Shown here: piece by piece, positions 1 to 11,223 of the stretch | Layout of the letters: each line of letters begins with the position of its first letter | How positions within the stretch are numbered: the first letter of the stretch is position 1 | NCBI RefSeq assembly: GCF_009765985.1 | Contig: NZ_LMUM01000021.1 | Span: 62,001 to 126,000, forward strand | Source: Acidobacterium sp. S8 | GTDB lineage: Bacteria; Acidobacteriota; Terriglobia; Terriglobales; Acidobacteriaceae | Length of the DNA: 64,000 nucleotides | Reading direction: 5' to 3' | Made by a program: the position numbers and the translations under genes | The notes under the pieces: model-generated | What the model saw: only the letters and a program-made list of their open reading frames with translations | Databases searched by the model: none | What the model was told of the DNA's origin: nothing

Positions 1-664
1 GGTGATGCCGGTCATCGTCGAATCCGAAATCGTCATAACCGCCCTTGTCATGGTCATTCCGACCAAGCTTTACACGGTGAAATGCGTTGTCATAGACATC
101 CACGCGTCCCTTGGTAAAGTTGGCCGTGTAAAGATATCGCTTGCCCTGAATGAAGCCGCTCGTCAGACCGGTATAACTGGAGCCGTCTTTGGTTTTTACA
201 ACGGTAATGCCGTGCGTGGATGGCGGAGCCGCACCCTGCGCTATTCCCACGGTTGGGTTCCAGCCGACGATCGTTCCGTCAATCGTAGAAAAAAGAAAAG
301 TCGCCGGCGCCCCGGCTGCGAGCAGAAAGTCTGTAGTGCTGCCGTTGAAGATCGTTCCCGTCGGGCTGCCTGTAGGCGTCTTAGGGTTGGTTGGGTCAGC
401 AGGAGGAATGGTGACGACGAGTCCTTGTTTCGCGCCGGGACCGTTGTAAAGCGTGCTCAGGCCCGTGACATTGTCCGAGACCCACCACGGACTGCCTGAT
501 CCACGCGAAAGCCCCCACGGATTGATGAGACTTGGATCGGTAACGGGAGCGATTCCAGCAGTGTTGGCGACGAGATTGATCTGCGTATAGTGCTGCGCGT
601 AGGCGGCAAATCCTGTGCCCGATGCGATAACCGCAATAGCAGCAGAGCGGAATAGCTTTTTCAT
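1..664 (-). CDS. TIGR03118 family secreted beta-propeller protein (partial)
   Basis: This is the 5' part of a gene that runs off the left edge; 221 codons are visible from the ATG at 664. The first 20 or so residues (MKKLFRSAAIAVIASGTGFA) form a signal peptide. The mature part reads INPWGLSRGSGSPWWVSDN, then TGTIFNGS, FLFSTIDGTIVGWNP and YLYTANFTKGRVDVYD, the pattern I associate with TIGR03118, a predicted secreted beta-propeller family of unknown function. An Asp/Gly/His-rich stretch (DDFGFDDDRHH) sits at the window edge. No ribosome-binding site is convincing, but the signal peptide fixes the start. Family call is from memory; function is unknown. Confidence 0.8.
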   Translation of the reverse strand, partial: MKKLFRSAAIAVIASGTGFAAYAQHYTQINLVANTAGIAPVTDPSLINPWGLSRGSGSPWWVSDNVTGLSTLYNGPGAKQGLVVTIPPADPTNPKTPTGSPTGTIFNGSTTDFLLAAGAPATFLFSTIDGTIVGWNPTVGIAQGAAPPSTHGITVVKTKDGSSYTGLTSGFIQGKRYLYTANFTKGRVDVYDNAFHRVKLGRNDHDKGGYDDFGFDDDRHH

Positions 665-864
665 GGAAGAGACTCCTGACGGTTCTCTAGCCCCGCTTGC
701 CGGATTGCCTCGCTTTAACGCATCGTCAATCGAAGGCTCATGCGAGAGCGGGCGGGGAGAGCCGCGCCTCACATTCCTAGAGCAGACTAAGAGGCGGCAT
801 CCCTGAAGTTGTCATGGGTTTGTCATTGGTGTGTTGAATCTTTGTCACCAATGCATGAAGCTTT

Positions 865-2439
865 TCAGATCACGACCGATTCCTGATATTCACCGAAGAC
901 ATCGCGCATGGCTCCAGCGATTTCGCCTACCGTGGCATAGCTTTCTACTGCTTCAAAAATTGCAGGCATCAGATTCTCGCCCGAACGCGCATGATCTTTC
1001 ACGCGATCGATTGCGGTTTGCCAGCGAATTTTGTCGCGCCGTAAACGCAGTGCCTGTACCCGCTCCACCTGCCTGCGCTCCAGCGCTTCATCGATATGCT
1101 GAATGGGAATCCCAGGCTCGTCTTCGCGGGTGAAGCGGTTCACGCCAACAACGGTGGCTTCACCGGAATCAACCGCACGCTGATACTCATAGGCGGCAGT
1201 CTGAATCTCCTGCTGCACCCAGCCCTGCTCGATAGCCCGCAACATGCCGCCGAGCGCCTCGATGCGATCCATATAAGTTTTCACCTGCTGCTCAATCTCA
1301 TGCGTCAGCGATTCGACATAGTAAGACCCGGCAAAGGGATCGATGGTCTGGGCGACTCCCGACTCGGAAGCAATAATTTGTTGCGTACGCAATGCGATGC
1401 GGGCGGCTTCTTCCGTCGGAAGCGCCAGGGCCTCATCGTAGCCGTTGGTATGCAGCGACTGCGTACCTCCCAGCACCGCCGAGAGCGCCTGGATCGCCGT
1501 GCGAACGATGTTGTTCTCCGGCTGCTGCGCGGTCAGCGTCGAGCCCGCCGTCTGCGTGTGGAAGCGCAGCATCCACGAGCGCGGATTCCTGGCGCCGAAG
1601 TGATCGCGCATGACGTGCGCCCACACACGGCGCGCGCAGCGGAACTTCGCCACCTCTTCGAGAAAATTGTTGTGTGCGTTAAAAAAGAAGGAAAGGCGCG
1701 GCGCAAATGTATCGATATCGAGTCCGGCATCGATGGCCGCCTGTACATACGTCATGCCATTGGCCAGCGTGAAGGCGACCTCCTGCGCAACGGTCGAGCC
1801 CGCTTCGCGCATGTGGTAGCCGGAGATGGAGATCGTATTCCACTCCGGCACTTCATCGTTCGCCCACGCAAACATGTCCGTGATAATGCGCATGGCGCGG
1901 CGGATGGGATAAATATATGTGCCGCGCGCGATGTACTCCTTGAGAATGTCATTCTGCACGGTGCCGGAAAGCTTCTTCACCTCAGCCCCGGTTCGCTTGG
2001 CCACCGCAACATAAAGCGCGAGCAGGATGCTTGCCGTAGCGTTGATGGTCATCGAGGTCGAAATTTTGTCGAGCGGGATGCCGTCGAAGAGTCGCTCCAT
2101 ATCTTCGAGGGAATCGATAGCGACGCCGACTTTTCCTACTTCGCCTATGGACATGGGGTCGTCGGAGTCGTAGCCGATCTGCGTCGGCAGATCAAAGGCG
2201 ACCGATAATCCCGCGGTTCCATGTTCGAGCAGAAATTTATAGCGGCGGTTGCTCTCCTCGGCGTCGCCCATGCCCGCGTACTGGCGCATCGTCCACAGGC
2301 GCCCTCGATACATCGTCGGCTGAATGCCGCGGGTGAAGGGAAATTCGCCGGGAAAGCCGAGGTCTTTGAGCGGATCAAAGCCGATGGCTTCGAGATCGCT
2401 GCGGGTATAAACGGGCTTGGATTTCTGTCCTTGAGACAT
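865..2439 (-). CDS. Acyl-CoA mutase large subunit (methylmalonyl-CoA mutase type), no B12 domain
   Basis: 524 residues covering only the TIM-barrel catalytic part of adenosylcobalamin-dependent acyl-CoA mutases. The C-terminal cobalamin-binding domain of full-length MutA is absent, so it must work with a separate small B12 subunit, not seen here. Conserved blocks include [13 protein letters not shown] (Tyr54 matches methylmalonyl-CoA mutase rather than the Phe of isobutyryl-CoA mutase), [28 protein letters not shown] (His209), [17 protein letters not shown] and [15 protein letters not shown]. The usual PPxPSMR motif reads PIRRAMR (residues 178-184), keeping the last Arg. It carries propionate or branched-chain carbon to succinyl-CoA if the Tyr/Arg assignment holds. 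It is the last of three same-strand genes with 40-60 bp gaps. Confidence 0.9.
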   Translation of the reverse strand: MSQGQKSKPVYTRSDLEAIGFDPLKDLGFPGEFPFTRGIQPTMYRGRLWTMRQYAGMGDAEESNRRYKFLLEHGTAGLSVAFDLPTQIGYDSDDPMSIGEVGKVGVAIDSLEDMERLFDGIPLDKISTSMTINATASILLALYVAVAKRTGAEVKKLSGTVQNDILKEYIARGTYIYPIRRAMRIITDMFAWANDEVPEWNTISISGYHMREAGSTVAQEVAFTLANGMTYVQAAIDAGLDIDTFAPRLSFFFNAHNNFLEEVAKFRCARRVWAHVMRDHFGARNPRSWMLRFHTQTAGSTLTAQQPENNIVRTAIQALSAVLGGTQSLHTNGYDEALALPTEEAARIALRTQQIIASESGVAQTIDPFAGSYYVESLTHEIEQQVKTYMDRIEALGGMLRAIEQGWVQQEIQTAAYEYQRAVDSGEATVVGVNRFTREDEPGIPIQHIDEALERRQVERVQALRLRRDKIRWQTAIDRVKDHARSGENLMPAIFEAVESYATVGEIAGAMRDVFGEYQESVVI

Positions 2440-2495
2440 GTGTGAACGGAGAAGAATAGCGGGTTTTATCGCACTTGCGCCAGCGGGGAGAGCCG

Positions 2496-3011
2496 TCAGG
2501 GAATCTCAAGACGACGCTGATAGCGAATTTCATCGACCTTTACATTCCACACCATATCGGTTCGGCGCTGGCCGTCAGGCTGCCAACCATCCTTTCCGTA
2601 AAAACGCTCCGCACGAACGTTGCCAGCCAGTACCCACAGCATGGCGTGCTGAAATCCCTGTTCGAAAAGATGGCCACGAGCTGCCGATACCAGCGCCACT
2701 CCGATACCCCGATTCCAGTGAGCAGGATCCACATAGAGCGCATACATCTCTCCAAAACCGGACAATCCCGGATCGCGTGCAGGTGCGGTTGTGGCAAAGC
2801 CGCAGATGCTCCCGGCATCGACCGCTACGATCGTTCGCGGCTTAGAAGGATCGACACTGTCAAAAGTGTATTTTTCGGCTCGATCTTCGGGGCGAAGTTG
2901 ATCGAGATATTCATCCGGCATCAGTTTGCGATACGCAGCCTGCCATGAGCGCACATGCACACGCGCCACGGCCATGGCGTCGTCAGGCTCAGCTTTTCGC
3001 AGCAGCATCAT
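2496..3011 (-). CDS. GNAT family N-acetyltransferase
   Basis: 171 residues from the ATG at 3011. The open frame continues upstream to 3152, but that stretch is unlike the family and overlaps the next gene. The fold is clear: [20 protein letters not shown] at the N-terminus, the beta4 strand [20 protein letters not shown] with the acetyl-CoA loop Q/RxxGxG/A (here WNRGIG), and [20 protein letters not shown]-type motif B ([19 protein letters not shown]). The substrate cannot be predicted. It lies between a small membrane protein and the mutase on the same strand. Confidence 0.85.
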   Translation of the reverse strand: MMLLRKAEPDDAMAVARVHVRSWQAAYRKLMPDEYLDQLRPEDRAEKYTFDSVDPSKPRTIVAVDAGSICGFATTAPARDPGLSGFGEMYALYVDPAHWNRGIGVALVSAARGHLFEQGFQHAMLWVLAGNVRAERFYGKDGWQPDGQRRTDMVWNVKVDEIRYQRRLEIP

Positions 3012-3051
3012 GCGGCATGGTAAGGCACATCCGGCAAACTGGGTGCATTCT

Positions 3052-3483
3052 CTAACGTTTCCCTTGACGTTTAAGCTTTTCTTTCCTGTTCGCGCGGTAA
3101 AACGAACTGCAGGTGAAGTAAGCAAAGACCAGAGTAACCAGGCTATATACAAGGAAACGTTGATGATCGGGACCGACGGTCCATTCCGTTCGCAGCTTGT
3201 AAGTGTTGCTGGCGAAGAAGAGCGTGAAGATTCCGAAGAACAGTCCGGTTACTTCAAGCCACAACACACTGCTCGCATGGGCAAAGGGTTTCCAGACCGA
3301 TTCGCCGAATTTGCGCGTCCCCTTGACGACAGCTTTTCCTTTGGCGGCGTAAACTTGTGGCTGGGGGACTTGTTGCGATTTGCCTGCAGGCGCAGGGCTG
3401 CTTTGGGTGGCGCGCTCAAAAATCATCTTCGAGGCGACACGCATACCAACTCCGAGTCTGCGGCCGAGCGTATTCGGCTCCAT
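3052..3483 (-). CDS. Hypothetical two-TM membrane protein
   Basis: 143 residues, not recognised. Residues 1-70 are basic and cytosolic-looking with a Pro/Gln-rich linker near 28-43. Two hydrophobic helices follow at about 72-92 (WLEVTGLFFGIFTLFFA) and 110-128 (FLVYSLVTLVFAYFTCSSF), joined by a short loop, and the tail is strongly basic (RANRKEKLKRQGKR), suggesting both ends are in the cytoplasm. It is upstream of and co-directional with the GNAT gene (40 bp gap). Confidence 0.65.
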   Translation of the reverse strand: MEPNTLGRRLGVGMRVASKMIFERATQSSPAPAGKSQQVPQPQVYAAKGKAVVKGTRKFGESVWKPFAHASSVLWLEVTGLFFGIFTLFFASNTYKLRTEWTVGPDHQRFLVYSLVTLVFAYFTCSSFYRANRKEKLKRQGKR

Positions 3484-3606
3484 ATAAACAAAAGTTTAGC
3501 AGCCTGTCTGATTCCGATTGCCCTCCTCGGACATCAGAAGTAAGGTAAAGAACAATCCAGCGCGCTCCAGGCCGGTCGATGGCAGGAGGAAACGGAGACA
3601 CACACC

Positions 3607-3918
3607 TTGAACGCGAAACTGCGAAAACTCGTCCAGCAGTTGGGGGAAGCTATCCAGGAAACGGTCTCGGAGTCAGAGCACATTGCCGGCGTCGTGCAGG
3701 ATATACGCAAGCAAGGCTTTGATGTTCTGCTGATGCTCGAGGCGACCATTGGCCTCAATGAGCTCGAGCAGCAACCAGAGGCCCTTCTCGAATCATCGAA
3801 TACAGCAGGCCAGCAAGAGGAAGGTCAGAACGGCAAGCCTTTTTCTTCTCAGGATCTTCGCTTCCTGCGCTCGCTCCGTATCGCCCTACAGGACGATGAG
3901 AAGAGCACCAGCGCCTGA
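3607..3918 (+). CDS. Hypothetical small helical protein
   Basis: 103 residues with a TTG start at 3607. The start is supported by an AGGAGG-type site and a second GGAG nine bases upstream. The sequence is acidic and mostly predicted helical (KLRKLVQQLGEAIQETVSES, DVLLMLEATIGL), with a C-terminal SSQDLRFLRSLRIALQDDE helix. No motif is recognised. It stands alone 129 bp upstream of glgC in the same direction. Confidence 0.55.
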   Translation: MNAKLRKLVQQLGEAIQETVSESEHIAGVVQDIRKQGFDVLLMLEATIGLNELEQQPEALLESSNTAGQQEEGQNGKPFSSQDLRFLRSLRIALQDDEKSTSA

Positions 3919-4047
3919 AGCAGTTGTGTTGTTGACTCCTTATTGCTGTTCTATATGCTAGTATCGCCACTTCCGGCGTTCAGTGAATTTACCGGATGTG
4001 AATTTGGCGGCAACAGAATGAGATAGCGATAAGGGGCGTTGTAAGGC

Positions 4048-5301
4048 ATGAAAGACACACTTGGAGTACTTTTGGCAGGCGGCGCGGGCGAGCGCCTTTT
4101 CCCCCTGACCCGTGATCGTGCAAAACCCGCAGTTCCCTTCGGCGGCAACTACCGCATCATCGACATCACCCTCTCAAACTGCATCAACTCCGATCTTCGT
4201 CACGTCTACATCCTTACCCAGTACAAGGCTCTTTCGCTCAACCGACATATCCGCGAAGGCTGGACCAGCGTCGTAGCTCAGGAACTGGGCGAGTTTATCG
4301 AGATCCTGCCGCCCATGCAGCGCGTCAGCGCCAACTGGTACATGGGCACGGCGGACGCTGTTTATCAGAACATCTACTCCATCGGCTCAGAGCAGCCGAA
4401 GCATGTTCTCATCCTCTCGGGCGACCATATTTACAAGATGAATTACGGCAAGATGCTCGAGCAGCACAACGAATCGGGCGCCGACGCAACCTTGGCCACC
4501 CTGCCGATCGATCCTAGCGAAGTATCACGCTTTGGCGTCGTTGAGGTATCGCGCACCGGCGAGGTGATCGGCTTCGATGAGAAGCCCAAATCCACCAGCA
4601 TCCGTTCGCCATTCAATCCGAGCATGGTCGATGCCTCGATGGGCATTTATCTCTTCAATACAGATGTGCTGCTTCCCGCGTTGATGAAGGATGCAGAAGA
4701 TCCGACGTCAAAACACGATTTCGGGCACAACATTCTTCCCTCCTTGCTGGGCAAGTACCGGATGAATGCCTACAACTTTGTCGATGAAAACAGCAACGAC
4801 GCGCTCTACTGGCGCGATGTGGGAACGCTCGACGCCTACTACGACGCCAACATGGACATCGCGTCGATTTCGCCGATCTTCAACCTCTATGACAGCAACT
4901 GGCCGATGCGCACTCGCGTCCGCCAGTACCCTCCGGCAAAATTCGTCTTTGGCGAGCCGGGACGTACAGGCATGGCCGTCAATTCCATCGTCTCCGCAGG
5001 CTGCATCGTTTCGGGCGCGGTCGTTCGCAACAGCGTGCTCTCGCAGGACGTGCGCGTGAATTCCTACTCGGAACTCGATTCCAGCATCGTCTTCTCACAC
5101 GTCAATATCGGGCGGCATTGCCGTATTAAGAAGGCGATCATCGATCGCGATGTGCACCTGCCGGAAGGCACCGTCATCGGCTACGACCAGAATGAAGACC
5201 GGCGGCATTATTTCGTCACGCCGTCCGGATTAACGGTCGTCACGCGCGATTATTCATTGTATGAAAATCCGGTAGCAGCGGATTTCCTCCAGCCGGTTTA
5301 G
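4048..5301 (+). CDS. glgC: Glucose-1-phosphate adenylyltransferase (ADP-glucose pyrophosphorylase)
   Basis: 417 residues, the usual bacterial GlgC length. It makes ADP-glucose from glucose-1-phosphate and ATP, the committed step of glycogen synthesis. The N-terminal nucleotidyltransferase domain carries GGAGERLFPLTRDRAKPAVP followed by FGG, then YMGTADAVYQN, VLILSGDHIYKMNY and FDEKPKS. The C-terminal left-handed beta-helix has the hexapeptide-like pattern around VSAGCIVSGAVVRNSVLSQD. No other glg gene is in the window. A long hairpin follows directly. Confidence 0.96.
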   Translation: MKDTLGVLLAGGAGERLFPLTRDRAKPAVPFGGNYRIIDITLSNCINSDLRHVYILTQYKALSLNRHIREGWTSVVAQELGEFIEILPPMQRVSANWYMGTADAVYQNIYSIGSEQPKHVLILSGDHIYKMNYGKMLEQHNESGADATLATLPIDPSEVSRFGVVEVSRTGEVIGFDEKPKSTSIRSPFNPSMVDASMGIYLFNTDVLLPALMKDAEDPTSKHDFGHNILPSLLGKYRMNAYNFVDENSNDALYWRDVGTLDAYYDANMDIASISPIFNLYDSNWPMRTRVRQYPPAKFVFGEPGRTGMAVNSIVSAGCIVSGAVVRNSVLSQDVRVNSYSELDSSIVFSHVNIGRHCRIKKAIIDRDVHLPEGTVIGYDQNEDRRHYFVTPSGLTVVTRDYSLYENPVAADFLQPV

Positions 5302-5318
5302 GCAATAAAGCCTTCAAG

Positions 5319-5353
5319 GACAAAGGGCGCAGAGATTCTCTGCGCCCTTTGTC
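5319..5353. terminator. Bidirectional terminator hairpin between glgC and permease
   Basis: Two perfectly complementary 17-base arms (5319-5335 and 5337-5353, core CAAAGGGCGCAGAG) separated by one base. It sits between two convergent genes ending at 5301 and 5371. T-runs on either side are weak. Confidence 0.7.
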
Positions 5354-5370
5354 TTGCGGATTCACATCGA

Positions 5371-6471
<1,101 letters not shown>

Positions 6472-6585
6472 TCTGAATTCCCGGAAGAACTACTCCCGAT
6501 ATGGGAAAAAGCGAAAATCTCTCGAAACCTGAGTGTAACAAAGCCATTCCACCGGCGGATAATGGATAAAGATGCGTAGCTGAGC

Positions 6586-6603
6586 CTGATCGGGACCGAT
6601 CAG
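6586..6603. promoter_or_regulatory. 8-bp inverted repeat, possible operator
   Basis: CTGATCGG-GA-CCGATCAG, a perfect palindrome with a two-base spacer in the middle of a divergent promoter region. A regulator-binding site is inferred; no T-run supports a terminator. Confidence 0.4.
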
Positions 6604-6680
6604 ATCCTCAAAATCAGCACAAAAAGGGCAAAAACTTAGTTTGGAGACGTGAAAAGAAGCCAAAAAATAAGCATTTTCCT

Positions 6681-6709
6681 TTGACTTGTTTTGCCCATAG
6701 CTTTATGGT
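6681..6709 (+). promoter_or_regulatory. Sigma70-like promoter of the RodZ-like gene
   Basis: TTGACT (6681-6686), a 17-base spacer and TATGGT (6704-6709). Transcription from here would start near 6716, downstream of the first in-frame start triplet at 6691, which supports the ATG at 6805 as the real start. Confidence 0.5.
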
Positions 6710-6804
6710 TTGCCCAAGAGGTTGTGCAAAAGCCTGTCAGGGCGCACAACATCTTTTTGCAGGATTCAGCTATCCCCAAAGCGTATCTGCGCAGGAACAG
6801 GAGC

Positions 6805-7329
6805 ATGAGTCAGTTCGGCCAGGAATTGCGGAAAGAGCGGGAAGACCGCGGTATCGCGATTGAAACGATCACGGATGTGACCAAGATCAGCGGCCGCCAC
6901 CTGCTTGCGCTGGAAGACGAGCATTTCGATGCCCTCCCCGGCGGCGTTTTCAACAAGGGAATCGTGCGCGGCTACGCGCGCGTTGTCGGCTTGGACGAAG
7001 AAGCCTGGGTTGGCCGCTTCATGTCCGCCTACCAGGCAAGCGGCCAGGTAAAAGACGACGACGTCAGCTGGATCCAGTTCGCGGAAAATATAAATAATGG
7101 GCGTGTCGACGATGTCCCGCGCCCCGATATGCGTCTGCGCTGGGCCGGCGTTGCCGTCCTGCTGGCTCTTCTATCGGCGCTGGGCTGGTTCGTCTGGCAT
7201 TATGTCAGCAATCGCATTTCAGCGGAGGAGACGGGGGTGCATGCCCCGGTTGCGACAGCTGTTCTGAACCTCCGGCCTGTTGCACAGCTTCAGACAGGCC
7301 TGCCATTCACTGACTTATTTCCCCGCTGA
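6805..7329 (+). CDS. RodZ-like helix-turn-helix single-pass membrane protein
   Basis: 174 residues from the ATG at 6805, preceded by AGGAA seven bases upstream. Residues 3-70 are the RodZ-type HTH_25 domain (FGQELRKEREDRGIAIETIT, ALPGGVFNKGIVRGYARVVG), which in RodZ anchors MreB filaments. A transmembrane helix follows at 112-134 (RWAGVAVLLALLSALGWFVW). Only about 40 residues lie beyond it, so the usual periplasmic beta domain (DUF4115) is missing. Role in cell shape is inferred by homology; no mreB is in the window. Confidence 0.75.
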   Translation: MSQFGQELRKEREDRGIAIETITDVTKISGRHLLALEDEHFDALPGGVFNKGIVRGYARVVGLDEEAWVGRFMSAYQASGQVKDDDVSWIQFAENINNGRVDDVPRPDMRLRWAGVAVLLALLSALGWFVWHYVSNRISAEETGVHAPVATAVLNLRPVAQLQTGLPFTDLFPR

Positions 7330-7495
7330 AATACTTCTCATCCCTTTTGGCTGAACTGCTTTGCCCTCGCCATCCGGCTCTAGTACCATCGAAACTAGAT
7401 GCCTGTGCGCGGTCGAGCCGGACCGACTTGATCCTCGCCCCGCACTTTTGTGACAGGTCATCCGCAAGTCTTTGATTGGATATAGGAGGACTATT

Positions 7496-8668
<1,173 letters not shown>

Positions 8669-8686
8669 TCACCAATCAGGTAGTTC

Positions 8687-8724
8687 AAAAAGGGCAGGCT
8701 CGTTGAGCCTGCCCTTTGCTTTTC
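8687..8724 (+). terminator. Rho-independent terminator of metK
   Basis: AAAGGGCAGGCTC / GAGCCTGCCCTTT stem with a three- to four-base loop, followed by GCTTTTC. It starts about 20 bases after the metK stop. Confidence 0.85.
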
Positions 8725-8855
8725 GTCTCTGAATCGAAGAACATTTCTTGGGAATCGAAACCAACGTGCCTAAAACTGCAAAATTAGACGGCAAGAAGCG
8801 GAGTGCGGCCACAACTGCAAAGGCGCGAAGATCAGAACAGCATCAGGAGGTTGAT

Positions 8856-9911
8856 ATGAGTGCTGTTCAGATTTCACACCAGGTTTGGGATCGTGCGTGG
8901 CAGATGGTGGAAGACCGCAAGCCAGCCGCGGATATGTTGTTCGTCTATGCAGTGCGGACGACGGGCATCTATTGCCGCCCTTCGTGCCCGAGCCGCCGCC
9001 CTCTGCGGGCGTCCGTTGAATTCTTCGCCACCAGCGAGCTGGCCGAGCGCGCCGGATACCGGGCCTGCAAGCGCTGCGCTCCCGGACAGGCGCATCCGCA
9101 AGGCCACATGCTGACCCATGCCTGCGACTATATTGAGCGGAACATCGACAGCACCATCAAGCTGGACAGGCTGGGTAAGATCGTTGGACTGAGCGCGTTT
9201 CATACGCAGAGACTCTTCCGCCGCTACCTCGGCATCTCTCCGCGGCAATATCAACAGGCGCGGCGCATGGAGAGCTTCCGGAAAAATCTGCTCACAAACG
9301 ACAGCGTGACCACTGCTATGTACGAATCGGGATTTGCATCGAGCAGTCGGCTCTATGAGTCTGCGAACGAGCACCTGGGGATGACGCCGACCGAATACCG
9401 TGCCGGGGGAAAGAATGTCGCGATTCGCTATACGATCACCGATTCTCCCCTGGGGAAGATGCTGGTCGCTGCAACCGCTCTGGGAATTTGCCTTGTCGCC
9501 TTCGGCTCACTCGAAAGCGAGCTGGAAGACGAGCTGGCTTCGCGTTTTCCCGCTTCGACGAGCAGCCGCGACGAAGACGGCCTTGGCTCGGCCGTAAAAC
9601 AGATTCTGGCGCAGATGACGGAGCATCCCGTCGCTCTCGAGCTTCCGCTGGATGTGCGGGCTACGGCCTTTCAGCGGCGCGTATGGGAGGCGCTGCAACA
9701 GATTCCTCGTGGGCAAACGCGAACTTACTCACAGATCGCTCAGGAGATCGGCCGGCCCACGGCGGTGCGGGCTGTGGCACGTGCGTGCGCCACGAATCCC
9801 GTTGCTGTCGTAGTGCCATGCCATCGCGTGATCGGCAGCGACGGCACCTTAACTGGATATCGTTGGGGTGTGGAGCGCAAGAAGAAGCTGCTGGAGCTGG
9901 AACACGCGTAA
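8856..9911 (+). CDS. ada: Bifunctional Ada methyltransferase / transcriptional activator
   Basis: 351 residues from the ATG at 8856, five bases after AGGAGG (8845-8850); the frame opens at 8748 but that extension is low-complexity and basic. The N-terminal zinc domain has Cys40, Cys44, Cys71 and Cys74 (IYCRPSC and ACKRC); the first is the methylphosphotriester acceptor. An AraC-type HTH follows (LDRLGKIVGLSAFHTQRLFR, SPRQYQQARR). The C-terminal O6-methylguanine methyltransferase has PCHRV with acceptor Cys322. It repairs alkylated DNA and, once methylated, activates its own regulon. Single gene, no alkB or alkA next to it. Confidence 0.95.
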   Translation: MSAVQISHQVWDRAWQMVEDRKPAADMLFVYAVRTTGIYCRPSCPSRRPLRASVEFFATSELAERAGYRACKRCAPGQAHPQGHMLTHACDYIERNIDSTIKLDRLGKIVGLSAFHTQRLFRRYLGISPRQYQQARRMESFRKNLLTNDSVTTAMYESGFASSSRLYESANEHLGMTPTEYRAGGKNVAIRYTITDSPLGKMLVAATALGICLVAFGSLESELEDELASRFPASTSSRDEDGLGSAVKQILAQMTEHPVALELPLDVRATAFQRRVWEALQQIPRGQTRTYSQIAQEIGRPTAVRAVARACATNPVAVVVPCHRVIGSDGTLTGYRWGVERKKKLLELEHA

Positions 9912-9917
9912 AAGAAA

Positions 9918-9948
9918 AGCCCCGCCCTCCGCATGAAAGGACGGGGCT
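9918..9948 (-). terminator. Terminator between ada and the SDR gene
   Basis: AGCCCCGCCCT / AGGACGGGGCT stem with an internal mismatch. Read leftward it is followed by TTTTCTTTT, so it best serves the minus-strand SDR gene, while also lying after the convergent ada stop. Confidence 0.75.
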
Positions 9949-9962
9949 GTCCCGGAAATGAC

Positions 9963-10712
9963 TTACCGCAAACCGCCGGAGGACAACAGCAGCTCGCCTG
10001 TCAGCCATCCGGAATCTGCGGAGGCAAGGAAGACAGCAACCGATGCGATGTCTTCCGGCTGGCCGATGCGGCCAAGCGGAACCTGCGCTTCGTGCTGCTT
10101 CTGGAAATCACTGCCGATGATGCCAGCGGTATGTGTGCCTTCCGTCTCTACCATTCCTGGATTGATGGAGTTCACGCGAATCTTCTTCGGCCCAAGCTCC
10201 TTGGCCAGAACGTGTGTGATCGCATCCACAGCGCCCTTGGTGGCCGTATAGATCGACGACTCGGGAGGCGCGATCTGGCTTACTACGGAGCCGATGTTGA
10301 TGATGCTGCCACCGTCGCCGTTGAAGTTTTTCACCGCCTCTTTCGTCGCCAGAAGCAGACCGAGCACGTTGGTGTCGAAATGCCGGTGGAACTGCTCTTC
10401 CGTAATGCCTTCAATCGGTGAGAATTCATAGACCCCGGCGTTATTCACCAGGATGTCGAGCTTGCCATAGGCCTTCTTCGTCTCGGCGAAAATCTGCTCT
10501 ACATCTTTCGAGTTGGCGACGCTGCCCTTTACCGCAATTGCCTTACCGCCCTTGCCGGTAATTTCACTTACGACGCGATTCGCGCCTTCTTTGCTCGATG
10601 CGTAATTCACCACCACTGCGGCGCCTTCCGCGGCCAGGCTCTTTGCAATGGCCGCGCCAATACCCTTCGATGCGCCGGTCACGACTGCGACTTTACCTTG
10701 AAGCTTGCCCAT
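9963..10712 (-). CDS. SDR family oxidoreductase
   Basis: 249 residues from the ATG at 10712; the much longer open frame upstream (to 11417) overlaps an ArsR gene and is not coding. Classical short-chain dehydrogenase: TGASKGIG at 12-19, NNAG at 90-93, catalytic Ser142, Tyr155 and Lys159 (IYTATKG), NPGMVETEG, and C-terminal GWLTGELLLSSGGLR. NADP(H) preference is likely but unproven and the substrate is unknown; family relatives are often annotated as 3-oxoacyl reductase or glucose 1-dehydrogenase. It lies 92 bp downstream of the ArsR regulator, probably co-transcribed. Confidence 0.9.
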   Translation of the reverse strand: MGKLQGKVAVVTGASKGIGAAIAKSLAAEGAAVVVNYASSKEGANRVVSEITGKGGKAIAVKGSVANSKDVEQIFAETKKAYGKLDILVNNAGVYEFSPIEGITEEQFHRHFDTNVLGLLLATKEAVKNFNGDGGSIINIGSVVSQIAPPESSIYTATKGAVDAITHVLAKELGPKKIRVNSINPGMVETEGTHTAGIIGSDFQKQHEAQVPLGRIGQPEDIASVAVFLASADSGWLTGELLLSSGGLR

Positions 10713-10804
10713 TTCATGTCCTCTTTCGGAAATGCCGCTTGTTTTGACATTTCGATAACTGTCTAATTGATGAGGGACACTGAAAATGGATGCAAATCTG
10801 TCTT

Positions 10805-11098
10805 TCAAATTGTGGATAACTGGTTGATATAGGCCTGCCAGACATCGCGGCAAAGCGAAAGATTTGCGAACTTGCCCTCGCGCTCGATCGTAATCAGCCC
10901 TGCCGTTTCCAATTCCTTTATATGGTGGGAGAGCGTGGCGGCGGAGATCGGCTGCCTTTCGCGCAAGGAGCAGCAGGGAGTAAACGCGCTGCTTTCGCCG
11001 ATCTCTTTGAGAATCTGGAAGCGTCGCGGGTCGGCCAGGGCGCGTGAAATCAGCGTCATTTGTCGCGCTGTAAGACGGACATTTTTCCCTGTGGCCAT
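10805..11098 (-). CDS. ArsR family transcriptional regulator
   Basis: 97 residues with a single winged helix. RALADPRRFQILKEIGE opens the domain, SAATLSHHIKELETAGLIT is the recognition helix and wing start, and the C-terminus is short. A CC pair (FTPCCSLRE) precedes the HTH, but the classical ELCVCDL metal site is not present, so metal sensing is doubtful. It probably represses itself and the SDR gene downstream. Confidence 0.85.
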   Translation of the reverse strand: MATGKNVRLTARQMTLISRALADPRRFQILKEIGESSAFTPCCSLRERQPISAATLSHHIKELETAGLITIEREGKFANLSLCRDVWQAYINQLSTI

Positions 11099-11223
11099 AC
11101 TGAAATGTTACATGAGCACGAATTCCTTTCGCGAAACGATGTCGCGACGTCTCAGGCGGCGAGCAGCAGGCATCGGCATCCACCTTTTTCCCACTCCCTT
11201 GTCGAAAAGCCATCAAAAGCTGG

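Larger units (their letters stand above)
6472..6804. other. Divergent intergenic region
   Basis: 333 bases between the divergent permease and RodZ-like genes. It is AT-rich compared with the flanks and holds one inverted repeat (6586-6603) and one good promoter (6681-6709), both listed separately. I see no gene. Confidence 0.6.

Noticed and set aside
2-499. Plus-strand open frame of 165 codons at the left edge
   Set aside because: It is antisense to the TIGR03118 gene, which has a signal peptide and family motifs on the minus strand.
1096-2208. 370-codon plus-strand frame inside the mutase gene
   Set aside because: Antisense shadow of a strongly conserved enzyme; no family likeness and no ribosome-binding site.
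7330-7495. SAM riboswitch upstream of metK
   Set aside because: I could not lay out the stems or conserved cores of SAM-I or SAM-II; only a ribosome-binding site is clear.
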